From Batkoa obscura (lineage: Eukaryota > Entomophthoromycota > Entomophthoromycetes > Entomophthorales > Batkoaceae): a stretch of DNA of 64,000 bases. Under the pieces are notes generated by a model, which saw nothing but the letters and a program-made list of their open reading frames with translations, did not search any database and was not told where the DNA came from. The position numbers and the translations under genes are program-made. Below are positions 63,570 through 64,000 of the stretch, piece after piece; position 1 is the first letter of the stretch, and every line of letters begins with the position of its first letter. The stretch lies in the NCBI GenBank assembly GCA_030770535.1, contig JASVEC010000011.1, positions 1,178,001 to 1,242,000 of the forward strand. Direction: 5' to 3'.

Positions 63570-64000
63570 ATGTTTGATAGTCTTCGTTCTATATTAAAAG
63601 GTTCTCCAACTAAATCAAAGTTTGACAACATACACATGAATCAATTACCTGATCATATAGCTGAACAGCTAAAGAAATCGAAAGTTAAGCAGTTTGAATC
63701 TGTCCCTTACTTACATTTCCTTAATAAGCTTGGAGAGTAAGTATTATAATTAAATCTAACAACTAAAGACTTATATTTTATTTAGTGGTGCTTTTAGCAA
63801 TGTCTATAGAGCTTATGACTCTCTTTTAGAAAAAGAGGTAGCTGTAAAGGTAGTAGATAAGCTTCACTTAAGCCCTAGTCAACGTAATTTTGTACATAAA
63901 GAAGTAGCCATTCTTAGAGCTTGTAATCATCCTAATATTGTTAAGCTACATCACTTCCATGAAGACAAATACTATTATATGGTCTCTTTAGAATTAGTCA
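63570..64000 (+). CDS. Srk1/Rck2-type CaMK-group protein kinase, N-terminal part
   Basis: Exon 1 is 63570-63736, then a 49-nt intron, and exon 2 starts at 63786 and runs off the right edge; about 127 residues are seen. After a ~50-residue Ser/Lys-rich N-terminus comes the kinase glycine loop LGDGAFSNVYRAYD (about 54-67). The ATP-anchoring Lys77 lies in VAVKVVDK. The alpha-C segment is QRNFVHKEVAIL, then HPNIVKLHHF and a hinge-side YYYMVSLEL. These strings closely match MAPK-activated kinases of the Srk1/SrkA/Rck2 group, which act in stress signalling downstream of Hog1/Sty1-type MAP kinases. The active-site and C-terminal MAPK docking parts lie outside the window. Confidence 0.85.

Overview
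The window is AT-rich nuclear DNA from a fungus. Nearly every conserved gene is cut by short GT-AG introns of about 42-99 nt, often with a CTAAT- or CTAAC-like branch point. Gal4-type Zn2Cys6 regulators are abundant. Respiratory complex I (NUIM), a methylmalonyl-CoA epimerase, a two-bundle aromatic-acid-exporter-like transporter and an Srk1-type kinase are all present. This gene set with very high AT content suits an early-diverging (zygomycete-grade, possibly Conidiobolus-like) fungus. That placement is inference; no rRNA or other marker is present.

Layout. 1-17.5 kb: a regulator-rich block with four Zn2Cys6 paralogs (one cut by the left edge), a fifth decayed copy carrying a MITE, a divergent regulator that has lost its zinc cluster, and an adenylate-kinase-like gene. 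18-29.5 kb: dense housekeeping genes TPI, RRP43, RPC19, NUIM (NDUFS8) and MOT1. 30.9-32 kb: PRPP synthetase. 32-34.9 kb: a very AT-rich island with MITE copies and a decayed transposase-like gene. 35-43.9 kb: SEC1, EAF7, an AKR7-like aldo-keto reductase, methylmalonyl-CoA epimerase and transketolase. 45-55.3 kb: a tandem duplication of a 1.25-kilo-residue BRE4/ArAE-type membrane transporter whose copies are a mosaic of identical and diverged blocks. 55.3-57.6 kb: a second AT island. 57.6-64 kb: an ER DnaJ protein, SDHAF1/SDH6, an O6-alkylguanine-DNA alkyltransferase, a claudin-fold four-helix membrane protein and the start of an Srk1/Rck2-type kinase.

The genes are individually transcribed and do not form operons. 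Metabolic links exist between PRPP synthetase, transketolase and TPI (pentose phosphate and glycolysis) and between NUIM and SDHAF1 (respiratory chain). The recurrent mobile element is a ~97-101 bp MITE that starts TGGGGATG, ends CATCCCCA and sits between TA dinucleotides, as Tc1/mariner-derived elements do. At least ten copies are scattered through gene-poor parts.

For spliced genes, exon boundaries were read by eye from splice consensus and reading phase. All totals divide by three and the proteins match the expected family lengths, but no transcript data were available. Several reading frames open upstream at TTG or GTG; the first suitable ATG is used instead.
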